Below are positions 44,491 through 56,300 of a stretch of 64,000 bases of DNA, in pieces. Below the pieces are notes generated by a model. The model saw only the letters and a list, made by a program, of their open reading frames with translations, did not search any database and was not told the DNA's origin. Source of the DNA: Acholoe squamosa. Taxonomy: Eukaryota > Annelida > Polychaeta > Phyllodocida > Polynoidae. Location of the stretch: NCBI GenBank assembly GCA_949317995.1, contig OX439048.1:67709375-67773374 (forward strand), given 5' to 3'. The first letter of the stretch is position 1; every line of letters begins with the position of its first letter. The position numbers were made by a program, and so were the translations under genes.

Positions 44491-44887
44491 ACTCCATTTT
44501 TATCAGAGTAGTTGACACATGGGTAACAGACACCATCTAGTGTGTTGTTTTGGTACTCAGAGACTCTCAGGGGCTAATACCCATTGGGCCAGTGCTGATA
44601 GTACAATCACTTCCTGAGTAGTATCCGTTCGGCCATGATAGATTAGAGATATCTCCAACATAAGGTGAAGAGATAGATTTGGGACTACTGAATGTGTGAA
44701 AAAAATAATCACCAACAGGTGGTTAGTAAAGGTCAGTGCAGAAGTACACCATCACTGAGGTATTGTCATGGCATGTGTCAACACATCTAGAGGCTATAGT
44801 TTAATGTACTATGACAGCACACAGTCACGATGAATTGTGACCGCAAAACTAAGTGTCGGCAATTATAGGTAGTGCCCTACAACTGCT
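44491..44887. other. Non-coding spacer
   Basis: Nothing recognised. Confidence 0.4.
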
Positions 44888-45945
44888 CAGGAGGGTGTTG
44901 CAAAAAGACAGAAAGTCAATTCTGGTGCTATTCCCAAATGGGAACTGACTACCCTCAGGATATAACTTCTCCCCTGTTTTGCAGGAATAATTATAATAGG
45001 TTATAGAATTATTCTTAAGTGGTCATTAATTGGGAATCTCACCTTACACCCAGATTCTGAGTGTAAGGTGAGATGTGGGTTCTGGAGCTTAATTCAATAC
45101 ATCCTGGGATCCCAACCCCAGCGATCTTAGTGTAGGCACATATCATAAGACCTGACTGGTCTACCCTATGTAATGCAGTGGTTGCAGGCCTGTCCAGAAT
45201 AGCTAGTCCTGGGATCACTTCACTATTCCATTTCCACCACTAAGATCACTGCGATCTTAGTGAAAGAAATGCACAGTGGTTTCACCTGAGTACAAGAGCA
45301 CTTACAGGGAACACTCCTGAACGAAATAGTGAATAGCCTGCTGCATACATAAAGAGGGGAGGGGGGACGTTTGCTGAGTGTCATTGAGGGCTCTTAGGGC
45401 TACTCATGCGTTAAGTGCACTGTAAGGTAATTCTTCCCTTCTGTCTCTTTGTCCTGGGGGGAGGGCACAATGCTTCTAATAGGCAAGCATAAATCATACA
45501 TTCATGGGAACAACTCTTGAATACTGTACAGGGGTCAACTGCACCCTGTGCTCTTTTGTTAGCCCATATGGGGACGGGGAACGATGGTATAAGCACTCTT
45601 GTGAAGAAGATTGACTCCACAGCTATTCCTTTGTTTTGGGACTCTTACCCCTGTGCCTAGTTAGTTCTTCTTGGAATAGTGTAGGAGGGCTGAGGTTAAG
45701 ATCGATGCAATCTTAGTGCTGGCTAGGATATGTGAACCCAGTCAACTCTTAAGATCGCTTAATAGGATAAGGCTGATTTATTCCTAAGATCACTGGGGTC
45801 GTGATCCCAGGATGTTTTGGTAGGGCAGTCATAGTGCTGCTGGTACTACATGACCAATACTATTTGGCTGTAATGTCACTAAATTAAGGGTCCCCACTAC
45901 GACTTGAAGGTGAGCAGTCATAGTGTGTTAAGAAATGGCCTCCTG
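44888..45945. mobile_element. Possible 1.06-kb non-autonomous element with CAGGAGG ends
   Basis: Begins CAGGAGGGTGTTGC and ends AAGAAATGGCCTCCTG; the same right end recurs at 52901-52917. Inside are a perfect 14-bp hairpin (ATCTCACCTTACAC, 45036-45049, with 45061-45074) and inverted segments CCTGGGATCCCAACCCCAGC (about 45103) versus CACTGGGGTCGTGATCCCAGG (about 45790), plus repeated GATCTTAGTG boxes. No coding. Element borders are provisional. Confidence 0.45.
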
Positions 45946-46430
45946 GAAGTCATTTCTACTGTCACTACACTCGCAAGCAGCCATAAGATATGTCTGTGCT
46001 AAATTTGATACAACTTGGTACAAAAGGCAATTGTCAGTCAAGAAACAACTCTTTTGTTATTGACAAATTGTTATAACTGTTATGATACTATAAGAGTGAT
46101 GCTGTCCCTTGTTTGTTTGCTTGTAATTCTTTTATTTGTACAGGCTAAATATATTAAACCTGTGGCACATGCTGTGCTTGTAATTGGTAATAGCTGTTTT
46201 GTATCATATTCTTAAGACAATATATCATAATGATGAAAGGCTCTGTAGGCTCGGAAATCAGTTGAGCCACCATTTCCTGTAATGTAATGAAAAATTTAAG
46301 TGCTAGGGTCTGAAATAAGTGTTGATCCCCTAGCACTTAAATTTTTCATTAAGCACTAGAGGAATGAGGGTATTGAAATAGATGTTAAGCACTAAAAACA
46401 GTAATTAGATGAGGGCCTGTCTTGTATATA
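45946..46430. repeat. Spacer with a 23-bp perfect inverted repeat
   Basis: AATGAAAAATTTAAGTGCTA plus GGG (46286-46308) is the exact reverse complement of 46328-46350, with a 19-base loop. The rest of the interval shows nothing. Confidence 0.7.
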
Positions 46431-46836
46431 CATTTTTTTTGTTTTGAATTCACTTTATTTGTCAGAATTTCATTTCGTCGTACATTATTGGCAGTAGTGG
46501 CAATAGTATTGACAATCACAAGATGTTCCAAGTATAGAATACAAACTGTTCGAGTTAATAGGATAGGAAACAAGTGAAGTCAATAATATTAAATACTAAG
46601 TTTCAAAAAAAAATGACAAAAAAGAAGGCAGAGGACCTCATCCCCACATAAGTGTTTGGGTTGTTGCTTCTGGTCCTACCTGACTTATAAATAATATTAG
46701 AAACTTATGACACTTGTTATATAAATACTAATGGAAAGGAGAATACATACATGGGGGGGTATATTGTGAATTAGCTGTAACAATGTATTATGTTCATTGA
46801 GCAATTAACGTACATACAACTAATAGTATTGAAAAG

Positions 46837-49707
46837 TCAATCCTCATCATAGGGCAGTAAGGTTTTCATTAAGATAATTGTATCATTTTTAAATTTAGCA
46901 TATTCAAGAGTATTTCTTCGATCCTTTGACAAGGAATTCCAAGCAATAGCACCATGGAATTCTACACTTCTAGCATATGAGAGACAATTTGGGGTAATAC
47001 ATTTAATAGTGGGGGCATCATGTAGACGAGTAGTTAGATTTCTTTTATCTCTATACACATCACATTTCGATCTATTGTACATATAGTTTAATAAATGAGC
47101 ATCTCTTCTATCAACCAGCATATTCACTCCAGTGGTATTATGTACATATTTTGTATTAGTTAAATGTGGGACTTTTAAGCAAATTTTTAAACACCTGTTT
47201 TGGGCATATTGGAGTGGATCCAGGTACTTGTCGTAAGTAGACATGAAAACAATATCAGCATATTCCATATAGGGTAGTATAGTTGCTTTATATATTTGTA
47301 TAGCTAATTTGACATCTAGATATTTTCTTAATAGGCATAGTTTGTATGTCTTATAGGCTATAGTTTTAATTTGGTTACTTAAATGTAAATTGAAGTGGAG
47401 AAGTGAATCCAGTATAACACCCAGGTATTTATAGCTAGGTACCACTTGTAATAGTTGATCATTAAGTTTAATGTTGGCAGTTAAAGTATTCAATCTCCTT
47501 GTACTAGAGGAGAAAAACATAATTTTCGTTTTAGAGGCATTTATAGATAGTTTATTTTGAATACACCAGGTTTCATAGGCCTCTAGATCACTCTGAAGAT
47601 AATTTTTTGCATGTTCAAAAATATTTTGAGAACAATATATAACAGTATCATCAGCGTAAAGTCTAACCTCGCATTTTTTCACACATTTAGTAACATCATT
47701 GACATAGATTAAGAATAATAGTGGACCCAAAATCGAGCCCTGGGGTACGCCACATAACACTTTAGCTTGTTCTGATAATGTTCCATTGGCTATGGTAGTT
47801 TGATATCTATTTTCTAAATAATTTTTGAACCAGTGATACGTATTCGATCTAATACCGTAGTGATGTATTTTGGTTAATAGAACTGAATGGTCTACAGTAT
47901 CAAATGCTTTCTTGAGATCTATAAAAGCAGCCACTGTTGAGTTGCCTACATTTAAATTTCTTTTAATATCATCAGTAAATTTTGCTAATGTATCTATAGT
48001 GCTAAATCCAGATCTGAATCCACCCTGTTTCGGTGTTAGTATATTTTCTTTTATTAAAAATCCATAGACTCGGTTATGTACAATTTTCTCTATTAATTTA
48101 CCTGGTAAAGGGAGTAATGAAATCGGTCTATAGTTATTTACTAGTTTCTGGTCACCCGCTTTAGGTATGGGAGTGACTTTTGATATCTTCCAAGAATCTG
48201 GGATACAATTTTGAGCAAAAGATAGGTTGAAGATTTTGACTAGTTTAGAAGGTGCATGTGTGAAAACTCTTTTTAGAATAGAAGTAGAGATATTTTCTAT
48301 AGCTGAGGACTTAATAGTGTTTATGTCATGTACCAATTTTGCTACTTCTTGCACGTTGGTTTCGATATTATCAATTTGGTTTGTCACATATTCATCGTAG
48401 GGTTTCCATGGGATAAATAAATTTTTGGCAAGCAAGGGACCTATATTAATGAAATATTGGTTGATGAAATCAGAAACTTTTTCCTCTTCAATTGGTCTAT
48501 TATTGTTTTCATGATCGTTTAGTGATATTTTATTTAATCGGTTAGGGTGACCCGGTAGAATATTATTAATGGTTCGCCAGAATTTCTTGTGGTCATTCTT
48601 ATGTACTTCCAGCTGTTCCTTGAAAAAGTTTTTCCTTGCCTTATTAATAATTTTGTTAGCTTTGTTACGAGTTTCCCTTGAAGATTTCCAATCTTCCTCT
48701 TTACCAGATCGTCTTGCTTTCCAGAGTTTGGCATTTTTTTCACGAATAATCTCGTACACTTCTTGGGACATCCAAGGGTCTCTATATTTATTGACCAAAA
48801 ATTTGTGAACTGGGCAGTATTTGTCTAGGATTTTCCTTATTGCTAATTCCATATGAGACCAAGCACAGTTGACATCATTGGTGTTATTAAATTCAGTCCA
48901 ATCATAGGCATCGAATTCTCTCAGTAGTATAGTATTGTCTAGTTTGGAGTAAGACCTACCGGTTATATAGACCTTTTCAGTTTTAACTTTCCATTTCTTT
49001 CTTACCAAGAACACTGGTAAATGATCAGTTATAGTATTATTACAGACACCTGTGTAAATATAGTTCGTTCTTACATTGGTAAATATCAAATCTAATATGG
49101 ATTTTTTCCTGGTACCAGTTTTAATTTCCTGTTTTAAACCTATACCCTTCATTTTGTTCAACAAATCGTGAACTAGCTCACAATCTTCAGTAACATTGAA
49201 GTTAAAGTCACCCATAGCTATAATTTCATATTGGTCTTTATCATCTATAGTAGAGACCATTTCAGTTAGAGTGTCTATAAAAGCAGTCTTAGATCCATCA
49301 GGGGGTCTGTACACATTAAAAAGTAGGATAGGTTTCATATGGTCTTTAGTTATGGTTATACATTGGAGTTCAATATTAGAATCTGAGCGGAAAAGTGTGG
49401 AGAATTTATCATAGTCATGACTCAAACTCTGTTTGATATAGATACATACACCTCCACCAATTTTGATATTTCCTTTTTCATCTAGGACTTGTCTATCTAA
49501 TCTATAGCGTGTGTAGCCAGAAAATTGATAATTCGATTCATCATCTTCACTTTTAAACCAAGTTTCAGAGAAGGTAAATATTTCAAAATTAGCAGGGTAG
49601 ATTTCAGCACAGATACTAGCATAATTACATTTGAAACTACGAGCATTCATATGCATCAGTCGTAGGCCCTTGGTGCCTGATAAGTCATTCAATAAAGTAT
49701 GTTGCAT
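46837..49707 (-). CDS. LINE ORF2: APE-type endonuclease and reverse transcriptase
   Basis: 956 residues from a true ATG. N-terminal endonuclease/exonuclease/phosphatase fold: MHMNARS, FSETWFKS, GGGVCIYIK, NVYRPPDGS, AMGDFNFNV, LDLIFTN and TITDHLPVF, i.e. the metal- and phosphate-binding motifs in the usual order within the first 240 residues. Reverse transcriptase follows at about 500-770: NNYRPISLLP, AAFIDLKKAFDTVDH, GVPQGSILGPLLFLIYVND and the catalytic LYADDTVIY. The C-terminus has the thumb and a Cys/His-poor tail (EYADIVFMS, RSVEFHGAIAWNSL). Motif order and length are those of CR1/L2/Daphne-like LINEs. All catalytic motifs are present with no stops, so the ORF may still be functional. 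The plus-strand frames across it are shadows. Confidence 0.95.
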   Translation of the reverse strand: MQHTLLNDLSGTKGLRLMHMNARSFKCNYASICAEIYPANFEIFTFSETWFKSEDDESNYQFSGYTRYRLDRQVLDEKGNIKIGGGVCIYIKQSLSHDYDKFSTLFRSDSNIELQCITITKDHMKPILLFNVYRPPDGSKTAFIDTLTEMVSTIDDKDQYEIIAMGDFNFNVTEDCELVHDLLNKMKGIGLKQEIKTGTRKKSILDLIFTNVRTNYIYTGVCNNTITDHLPVFLVRKKWKVKTEKVYITGRSYSKLDNTILLREFDAYDWTEFNNTNDVNCAWSHMELAIRKILDKYCPVHKFLVNKYRDPWMSQEVYEIIREKNAKLWKARRSGKEEDWKSSRETRNKANKIINKARKNFFKEQLEVHKNDHKKFWRTINNILPGHPNRLNKISLNDHENNNRPIEEEKVSDFINQYFINIGPLLAKNLFIPWKPYDEYVTNQIDNIETNVQEVAKLVHDINTIKSSAIENISTSILKRVFTHAPSKLVKIFNLSFAQNCIPDSWKISKVTPIPKAGDQKLVNNYRPISLLPLPGKLIEKIVHNRVYGFLIKENILTPKQGGFRSGFSTIDTLAKFTDDIKRNLNVGNSTVAAFIDLKKAFDTVDHSVLLTKIHHYGIRSNTYHWFKNYLENRYQTTIANGTLSEQAKVLCGVPQGSILGPLLFLIYVNDVTKCVKKCEVRLYADDTVIYCSQNIFEHAKNYLQSDLEAYETWCIQNKLSINASKTKIMFFSSSTRRLNTLTANIKLNDQLLQVVPSYKYLGVILDSLLHFNLHLSNQIKTIAYKTYKLCLLRKYLDVKLAIQIYKATILPYMEYADIVFMSTYDKYLDPLQYAQNRCLKICLKVPHLTNTKYVHNTTGVNMLVDRRDAHLLNYMYNRSKCDVYRDKRNLTTRLHDAPTIKCITPNCLSYARSVEFHGAIAWNSLSKDRRNTLEYAKFKNDTIILMKTLLPYDED

Positions 49708-50029
49708 AGTATAGGTAATATTAGGTTGAATAGTACAGTATACATTGTTACTGGATGGATTTTATTTTTACAGTTACACTCAGAGCCCCCCCAGGCTCCA
49801 TAAACATCTATCAAAGTATTAACCACAAAAGGGGCATAGGCCTTAGTGCCGCACCCTCTACCGGTACAATACATTTTCATAGGTTGATACAGGTGTGTTG
49901 AGACGTAGCAGCAACATAATAGCGGGTGGAGTCTGTGTGTATGGGGAAGGAAGGGTGCAAGTCTATATTAAATATGGTTAAATAATATATATGTAGATGT
50001 GATATATAGCAGAGCAGACTCAGGTAAGT

Positions 50030-51520
50030 TTAATTTCTTTTAGCGTCTTGAAGCCTAACTTCTTCTGATGTTGGTAGTGGATCTTCATTTGTGTGCTTAT
50101 ACCTTATTTTCATAAGCATTTCCCCCAGCTTGTTAGAGCATTCGTGTTGGTTGTGGGCCACATTTTTTATGGTTATTTGGTCCTTCTGTCCTAGGTGGAA
50201 GCCAATGCCATAGGTATTGTGGTAGGTGGCCTCGTAGAGGTATTTTCCTTTGGAGTCAGTCAGTGCTTGGAGTAGGTTAGGCTGAGCAAATTTTATTTCT
50301 AGTAATCTGCCCATGACTTCTTCGTCAATGTCATACCAATCATTTGAGATATTACATTGTTTAGCTGCAAACATGCTGTCCATAGGGGTCTTAGCGGCAA
50401 GTACCCTTCTCAGAATGTTCACCTGGTTACTAACTATGCATTTCTTAGCATGGTAGGCCCTTTCTACTGAGTCGTATTGTTGGTTTTCGAATGTGATGGG
50501 GCATTTGTATAAGTTAGAGAATATAGAATGTTCTCCTTGGAAAGCTATCCCATCTGGAGTTTCTATCGTCTTAGCGTTCTTTAGGGACAGATCATACGGT
50601 AGATTGTTAATTTCTTTGTATGGGAATAATTTGCCCTCAATCACCAAATTTGTACCTTTAGCATTGCAGTCGATTCCTCTATTCCTGGCTAGAGCCTGTA
50701 TGGCCCTTACATCCTTCTGTATTCGCTTCTCCTCAGGTGTAATATCATCAGCAAGGTGCAGTCCCTTCCATGTAGGGTTTCCTTGAAGATTTTTGATATT
50801 TCCAAACATTCTCAGCTTATACTGAGCAGAGGAGAACACTACAACTACTGGTCGATTTGGTAGTTTGAAATGTGGATTCTTTTTCTGTTGATGAGTTGGG
50901 GTCTTCCTTTTACCTCTACGATATATTGCTTCAGCAGCAGTGTTATTAAAGTCAAGTGAGAGGTCATTCAGGAGCTGATCCAGAGTTTCTCTTAGGCTTG
51001 CAGGCTTATCTTCATTTAAGCCTTCGATTATCAATACCCTTTTCTTCCTATCTAAATCAATGCGTGAAAACTGGTCATCATGCTTATCAGTTAAACTTCG
51101 AATTTTCACTGTTTCAGATGCATTGATTTCGATTTTGTCACTATGAGTTGAGACCGATTCCTCAATTTCAGTGATTTTTTGTTCGATCTTAGGTATAGAC
51201 ATAGTCTCATTCGCAGGGAAGCCATTTGGGCCGAACAGACGAAGTTCCATTCCACGTAGTAGCCGAACAGTACCTTGATTTATAGTTTCCTGGGATTTTA
51301 GGCGAGCCTCCAGTTCATTTATCTTGTCTACCAAGTCCTTGGTACTAGCTTTATAGTTCAATTTGGGTAAGTATTTCGTTTCATCACCCTCAGAATCAGA
51401 ATAATCAGGTTGTAATACGGTAGTTTTGGTTTTACCGGAAGTCGCCATCTTGGTTCTGGTTGGGTTAGGTAAAGCTAGATGTGGGGAGAGTTTCGTACTT
51501 CTAGTGGCTTTTTGCGACAT
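50030..51520 (-). CDS. LINE ORF1: coiled coil, RRM-like core and C-terminal NADAR domain
   Basis: 496 residues from an ATG at 51520; an in-frame TTG at 51559 is less likely. Residues about 45-160 are a predicted coiled coil (heptads in NELEARLKSQET and IEQKITEIEESV). A nucleic-acid-binding core like L1-type ORF1 follows (KKRVLIIEGLNED, RPVVVVFSSAQYKLRMF, DDITPEEKRIQKD). Residues about 325-480 match the YbiA/DUF1768 (NADAR) family: FQGEHSIFSNLY, DSVERAYHAKKC, WYDIDEEVMGRLLEIKFAQ, YLYEATYHNTYGIGFHLG and CSNKLGEMLMKIR, covering the family's conserved Phe-Ser-Asn, Glu-x-x-Tyr and C-terminal Leu-Gly blocks. Bacterial YbiA is an N-glycosidase acting on riboflavin-pathway intermediates, and NADAR proteins are linked to ADP-ribose chemistry. 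What the domain does for a LINE is unknown. Confidence 0.88.
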   Translation of the reverse strand: MSQKATRSTKLSPHLALPNPTRTKMATSGKTKTTVLQPDYSDSEGDETKYLPKLNYKASTKDLVDKINELEARLKSQETINQGTVRLLRGMELRLFGPNGFPANETMSIPKIEQKITEIEESVSTHSDKIEINASETVKIRSLTDKHDDQFSRIDLDRKKRVLIIEGLNEDKPASLRETLDQLLNDLSLDFNNTAAEAIYRRGKRKTPTHQQKKNPHFKLPNRPVVVVFSSAQYKLRMFGNIKNLQGNPTWKGLHLADDITPEEKRIQKDVRAIQALARNRGIDCNAKGTNLVIEGKLFPYKEINNLPYDLSLKNAKTIETPDGIAFQGEHSIFSNLYKCPITFENQQYDSVERAYHAKKCIVSNQVNILRRVLAAKTPMDSMFAAKQCNISNDWYDIDEEVMGRLLEIKFAQPNLLQALTDSKGKYLYEATYHNTYGIGFHLGQKDQITIKNVAHNQHECSNKLGEMLMKIRYKHTNEDPLPTSEEVRLQDAKRN

Positions 51521-51700
51521 AAGTTTCGGACTTAGGGTAGTCGGAAAAAAGAAATACAATTTGTAACAAATATATTATAAAAGTGCACAGCTCCTTAGGA
51601 ATAAAGAATCCCCCAGTCTTGTGTAGTGTAATGAGTTTTAAACATCAATCCATGATGTTTACAAATCGTAGCGGACGACAGCTCATGGGCGCCGCCATGT

Positions 51701-53315
51701 TGGATTTTCCTTCAGTGTCTTGAAGACTGGACATACAAACTCAGAAATATCCAAGGTATGGAAATAAATGTGTTCATAGAATCCATAGGCACTATCAGAT
51801 ATCCTTCCCTCGTAGCTGGTTTGTTGGAATATAGGCAGAGCAATGATGTTTCGCTAATAAACCGCTATATGCTGCGCTCCGCTCGAGTCACGCGTGTTCA
51901 GCCTTGTGCCATTGTTTCGCTTAATGGTGACATCAGTGCCGGGGTACAGTGGGATTGAAATAAATGAGCGCCCGGGCGCTTATATTGACCACTACGGTGC
52001 ACATGAGGATTTCTGACAATGGAACATTTAAATAATCACCTGCTTGACTGAAATGTAGCCTCAGGTGCACCTTGTAAATCTATCATAAACTCTGCACTGG
52101 AAATAGAATTGTCATCCAAATAACTGTGAAATCCTTGTCCCAAAGACGCCGGAGATCAATCGTTATTTTCACACCAATTCCTTGTACCACCAAACTGCCA
52201 CCTGGGACTTCCTGCAAAATCTACACTGGTTCACTGCAATACAATAACAGTGGTTAATGTTTAAGTTTTAAAATGATCCCTGGTAGATTCAGCAGTTATT
52301 TGGTACAGTGTCGTACGAGGTGCTATGGCAATCGTAATCGGCCGCTCAGTGAGAGATACAGTATAGATACAGAGACAGTGTAGTGATAGGGAGGTGAATG
52401 ATACACAGATGTGCTTGGGGTTACGCCTTCAGTACACCACCATTTTTCTACATCTACAATAAGGTAGGTTCTTTGTCATTACATAGGTCAGTTTGTTTTT
52501 GAATTTGACTTTTGACTTTTGATGGTACCAAGAAAGAACTGCCATAATACTACAGTAGTCTGCATACGTAAGGTGCCTCTAGAGTTTGTGAATATCCAAG
52601 ATGAAATAGAATGACATACCTGATGTTCTAATCAATAAATTTTCCAAATTAAAAATCTGCATATAGCTAGAACCCTCTTGACCTAAAAACCTCCAGGAGA
52701 CCCCAAAGAATAAGCCAGGTGATAGTAGGTACTGCCATACAGACTGCTCTGTACAATTAGCCCCTATGTAGTAATTACATAAAGCTTGGTAGAACAGTTG
52801 TTTTGGTGCAGGCTTTAGTACCCACTAATGCATGATACTGTAATGGCCTTATTTTAAGGCCAGTCACTACTATTTGAATTACAGCAGTCGTAATCTGTTA
52901 AGAAATGGCCTCCTGATGTAAGAGTCATTGGGTTGTAAGATATCAAATTTAAGGTCTTGGTTCTGCCGCGAGAGAGGAATGAATAAGGCACAGCTTATAT
53001 ATGGGCGTGCAACAGTACATATGTACACTTTGGATGTCGGCAATCATAATAATCAATTTTTCTCCACAGGCTCTATTCTGCTCTGCATAATCTTTATAAT
53101 TATTTTGATAGCAATCGATCAGCGTATTAACATCCACCTTTAACTGCTAAAGTAAATCGATATATTCCTGGATATTCCTTATCGATATGGATGGCAGTGG
53201 CTCGAAGATAACATATCATCAAGGGCCAGTTTATATGTATTTTATCAAGGAAAATGATTTATCGAAGCAAATAGTATAATGTATTTTCACATTGTTTATT
53301 CTTTTCAGCAAAATC
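51701..53315 (+). promoter_or_regulatory. 5' flank and possible untranslated exon of the dehydrogenase gene
   Basis: The coding start at 53316 lies seven bases after an acceptor (TTCTTTTCAG), so an upstream non-coding exon is likely; CAATAAG/GTAGGT with a donor at 52464 is a candidate. A 14-bp palindrome AGCGCCCGGGCGCT is at 51965-51978. No TATA box stands out. Near 52901-52917 is the AAGAAATGGCCTCCTG end also seen at 45930. Confidence 0.35.
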
Positions 53316-56300
53316 ATGTCGGATGAGTCATCATGGCCGCGGGTTGTACCCCAGGAGGTTCATGAGTTTGTAAGTCGGTGTATGACCTCTGTAGGAACTG
53401 CTACAGAACATGCCGAGAACCTTGCTACTGTGTTAACGCTTGGTGATATCAGGGGACACTACAGTCATGGCATCAATAGACTAGGTGGGTGTAGTTTTTT
53501 CATGTGAATAACACCTCTCTTTATAGACACTAGTGTGGCATACACAACATCCCCCAGTTGCATTACAAATATTGATCCACTTTGCTGGAAACCTGCCTTA
53601 TTTACATGCTAAATTCATTCAATTTTTAAGCATTTTCATATTAGAACAACATGAAATAAAAACAGAACTGAACACTTTGTTATTGATCCACCCCTCGGTG
53701 CAGATGTTGGCTATATGCGCAAATTCTTAGTCCCAAAAACCTCAAAGCATACAATACATAGGGGAGATCCAATTTCTGTTTCAAAATAAATCTTCTAAGA
53801 TGTCATATCTCGATAGTCTATGATTATCAGTTACGTAGACATGACCAATAGGACAAAACCTTGTATCAATTAGCAGTATAGGTATATTTATTCCAGCATA
53901 GGCTTAAGGTATAGACAGCAGTGTGGCATATGCTGGGTCTCTCTGCATATATAGTGGATGTAGGTCATACCCCTTGTATGGGTATGTTGTACTAGGGTGC
54001 AGCCTCTGAGCCTAGGCGTCTGTACGATACATGGTATAGTAAGGTTAAATGTATATAGCGATGAAATATATGTGATATTGATTAACTTAGGTAGATTGAG
54101 GTTTCAACATTTAGCAAAGAAAAAACTGGCTATCCTTTCTGATAGCCAGTATTACTTATTGAGCAGTGTTAGCCTCAGACCTGCTTTCACTATTCCAAGC
54201 ACAACACACTGTGCAAAGTGGCAACAGGTCCACAGAGAAAAACAGCAGTGGACAGAAAAATAGCAGTGGAAAAACTCATTCTCTCAAGAGTCCCTACACT
54301 GGGGTTCTCCTTCCCTGTATGAGCTCTTTATACCCTGTCAGGTGAACTTGACCCTGAAATGTCTGCAATTATGTCACCAACTAAAAGAAAGAAGGAAAGC
54401 ATGACTTTACTATGCCCTTTTCGCATGAGTAGACTCAAGAACCCTCAAGGACTCTCAGCAGGTGCATTCACTCTTGAGAGGAGGGATGTCCCCTCACAGG
54501 TGCACTTGCACTCAGGGGAAACCACTAACCTTTCTCAGACTAACATAAGGGGTAGCATACTAGCAGTGGAATAGTGAAGGACTACAAAGTACTTGCTATT
54601 CCTGACTGGCCTAACACCACTAGAAAATTTAGGGTAGGAAGACTAGTCTTATTATATGTTATGAGATGTGCCTACACTAACATCGCATAGGTAGCGATGG
54701 CAGAGCCTTTTGAAATAACCTCTTGTAGTGTCAATTCTGTGAGCGTAAGGAGGTGAGAAAGTGCCATACTTTCCCGAAAATCAAAAGGGCGTATGGTGAG
54801 ATCTTCACCATCCAATGGTCTGCCACACTCAGATCTGCCAGGGTACCCCAGAGGACCAGTCATATACATTTCAATTGAATTCTCACTCAAATATATCCGC
54901 CAATATCAGAACCAACCAATAATTTTCTGGCATCTAACATGGCAGATTAACATAGAGATCTCACTCTATAACGAACCTCTACACTGTTTACATATTGATT
55001 TCTAAGTATAAAATTACTGGAATGCTGAAAAATATTAAATACAAGATGATAGTGATGTTATTGCACATTATATCCAGAGCTGTACGTGAGGGACGTAGCT
55101 AAAGGTCACGCTATGAAGGATGGTAAACCCTCGATACTAAAGGAAAGTGTGGCCACCGCATGGGTTGACGGAAACCAACTATTGGGTGAGTAATATTTAC
55201 ATTTCATAGTGAATACCATTACTACAACCCAATGGGTCAGGCCAAAGACACCAACTTTATATGACCACAACTCTTACCCTTATTCATAACCAGTTATAGC
55301 ATTGTAACTTTTTAAATTATTATTTTAGCTAATTAAAGAAATTAATGAACTTTCCTAACAATGGTAAAATGGCTTACGGAGGATCAAACACATTGAAGAG
55401 CGTTGGTTGGTATCTCAGTCGGGTATGCCTCGGTATAGAGAAACCACTGTGGTGCTCAATTCTTGTAAACCTTTATATATAGAATAAATGTGTCTCATCA
55501 ATGTATATATCTTGTCATAATATACACAATTTGGGGATTTGAATTGATAGATATAAAAGACAATTTATTTTTCATCACAGCCTGAAGAATTATCAACTAA
55601 TTTGAAACTTCGCCAATTAAAAATATGAACCATGCAATCATGTTCAAATTGTCAAAATAAAAAAAAATGTGTTCATATTAATCTGCTTCTTATATGGTTT
55701 TGTGTGGGAATAATATTATTTATTCCATAAATTTATTTTTCATTTCCCCTCAGGACCAACTGTGGGCAAGTTCTGCATGGAGCTTGCAATGAAGAAAGCC
55801 AAAGAAATCGGAGTGGGTTTTGTTGTGGCCAAAGGTGAGAATTATGTTCTTTTTTTTAATGGCACAACCATATACTAAGTCAATCTTTTTAATGTCACAG
55901 AAATATCTCTGGATGTTATTTGTATTGTTAACGAATGTTTAGAATTTGAATCTAGAATCCATAGCCCTCTAGGCAATTATACATCATTTCAAATGTTGGT
56001 TCAAAAAAATCATAAGAATTGGTAACATATAATTATTATATCTATTTATGATCACCTCCTGTTTGGAAATGCTCCAAATTCCCAATTTCCAAATTCAACG
56101 CTTGTCCTGTGAAAATTCTTCAATTTATATTAATTACTTACCGTTCATACACCTTAAGAAATAAACCTTGAATCTACCAGGAATCCTCGTAAAACTGAAG
56201 AATAAACCGCTGTAACTGCAATGTGGTGATGCAGTGTTGTATCTACAATGATGCCTCAGGAATGAACTGTGGTAAAAGGAATCTCCTCGAAAATAAAGGT

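Larger units (their letters stand above)
46431..51700 (-). mobile_element. Apparently full-length LINE (non-LTR retrotransposon)
   Basis: Two intact ORFs on the minus strand: ORF1 (51520-50030) and ORF2 (49707-46837), separated by 322 bases. ORF2 is followed by a 3' UTR of about 400 bases, AATAAA (plus-strand TTTATT at 46454) and a short A tail (T run at 46432-46440). The 5' end is not defined; the CpG-richer stretch up to about 51,700 may be the 5' UTR. No target duplication found by eye. ORF2 motifs point to the Jockey/CR1/L2-like group with an APE endonuclease. Confidence 0.88.
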
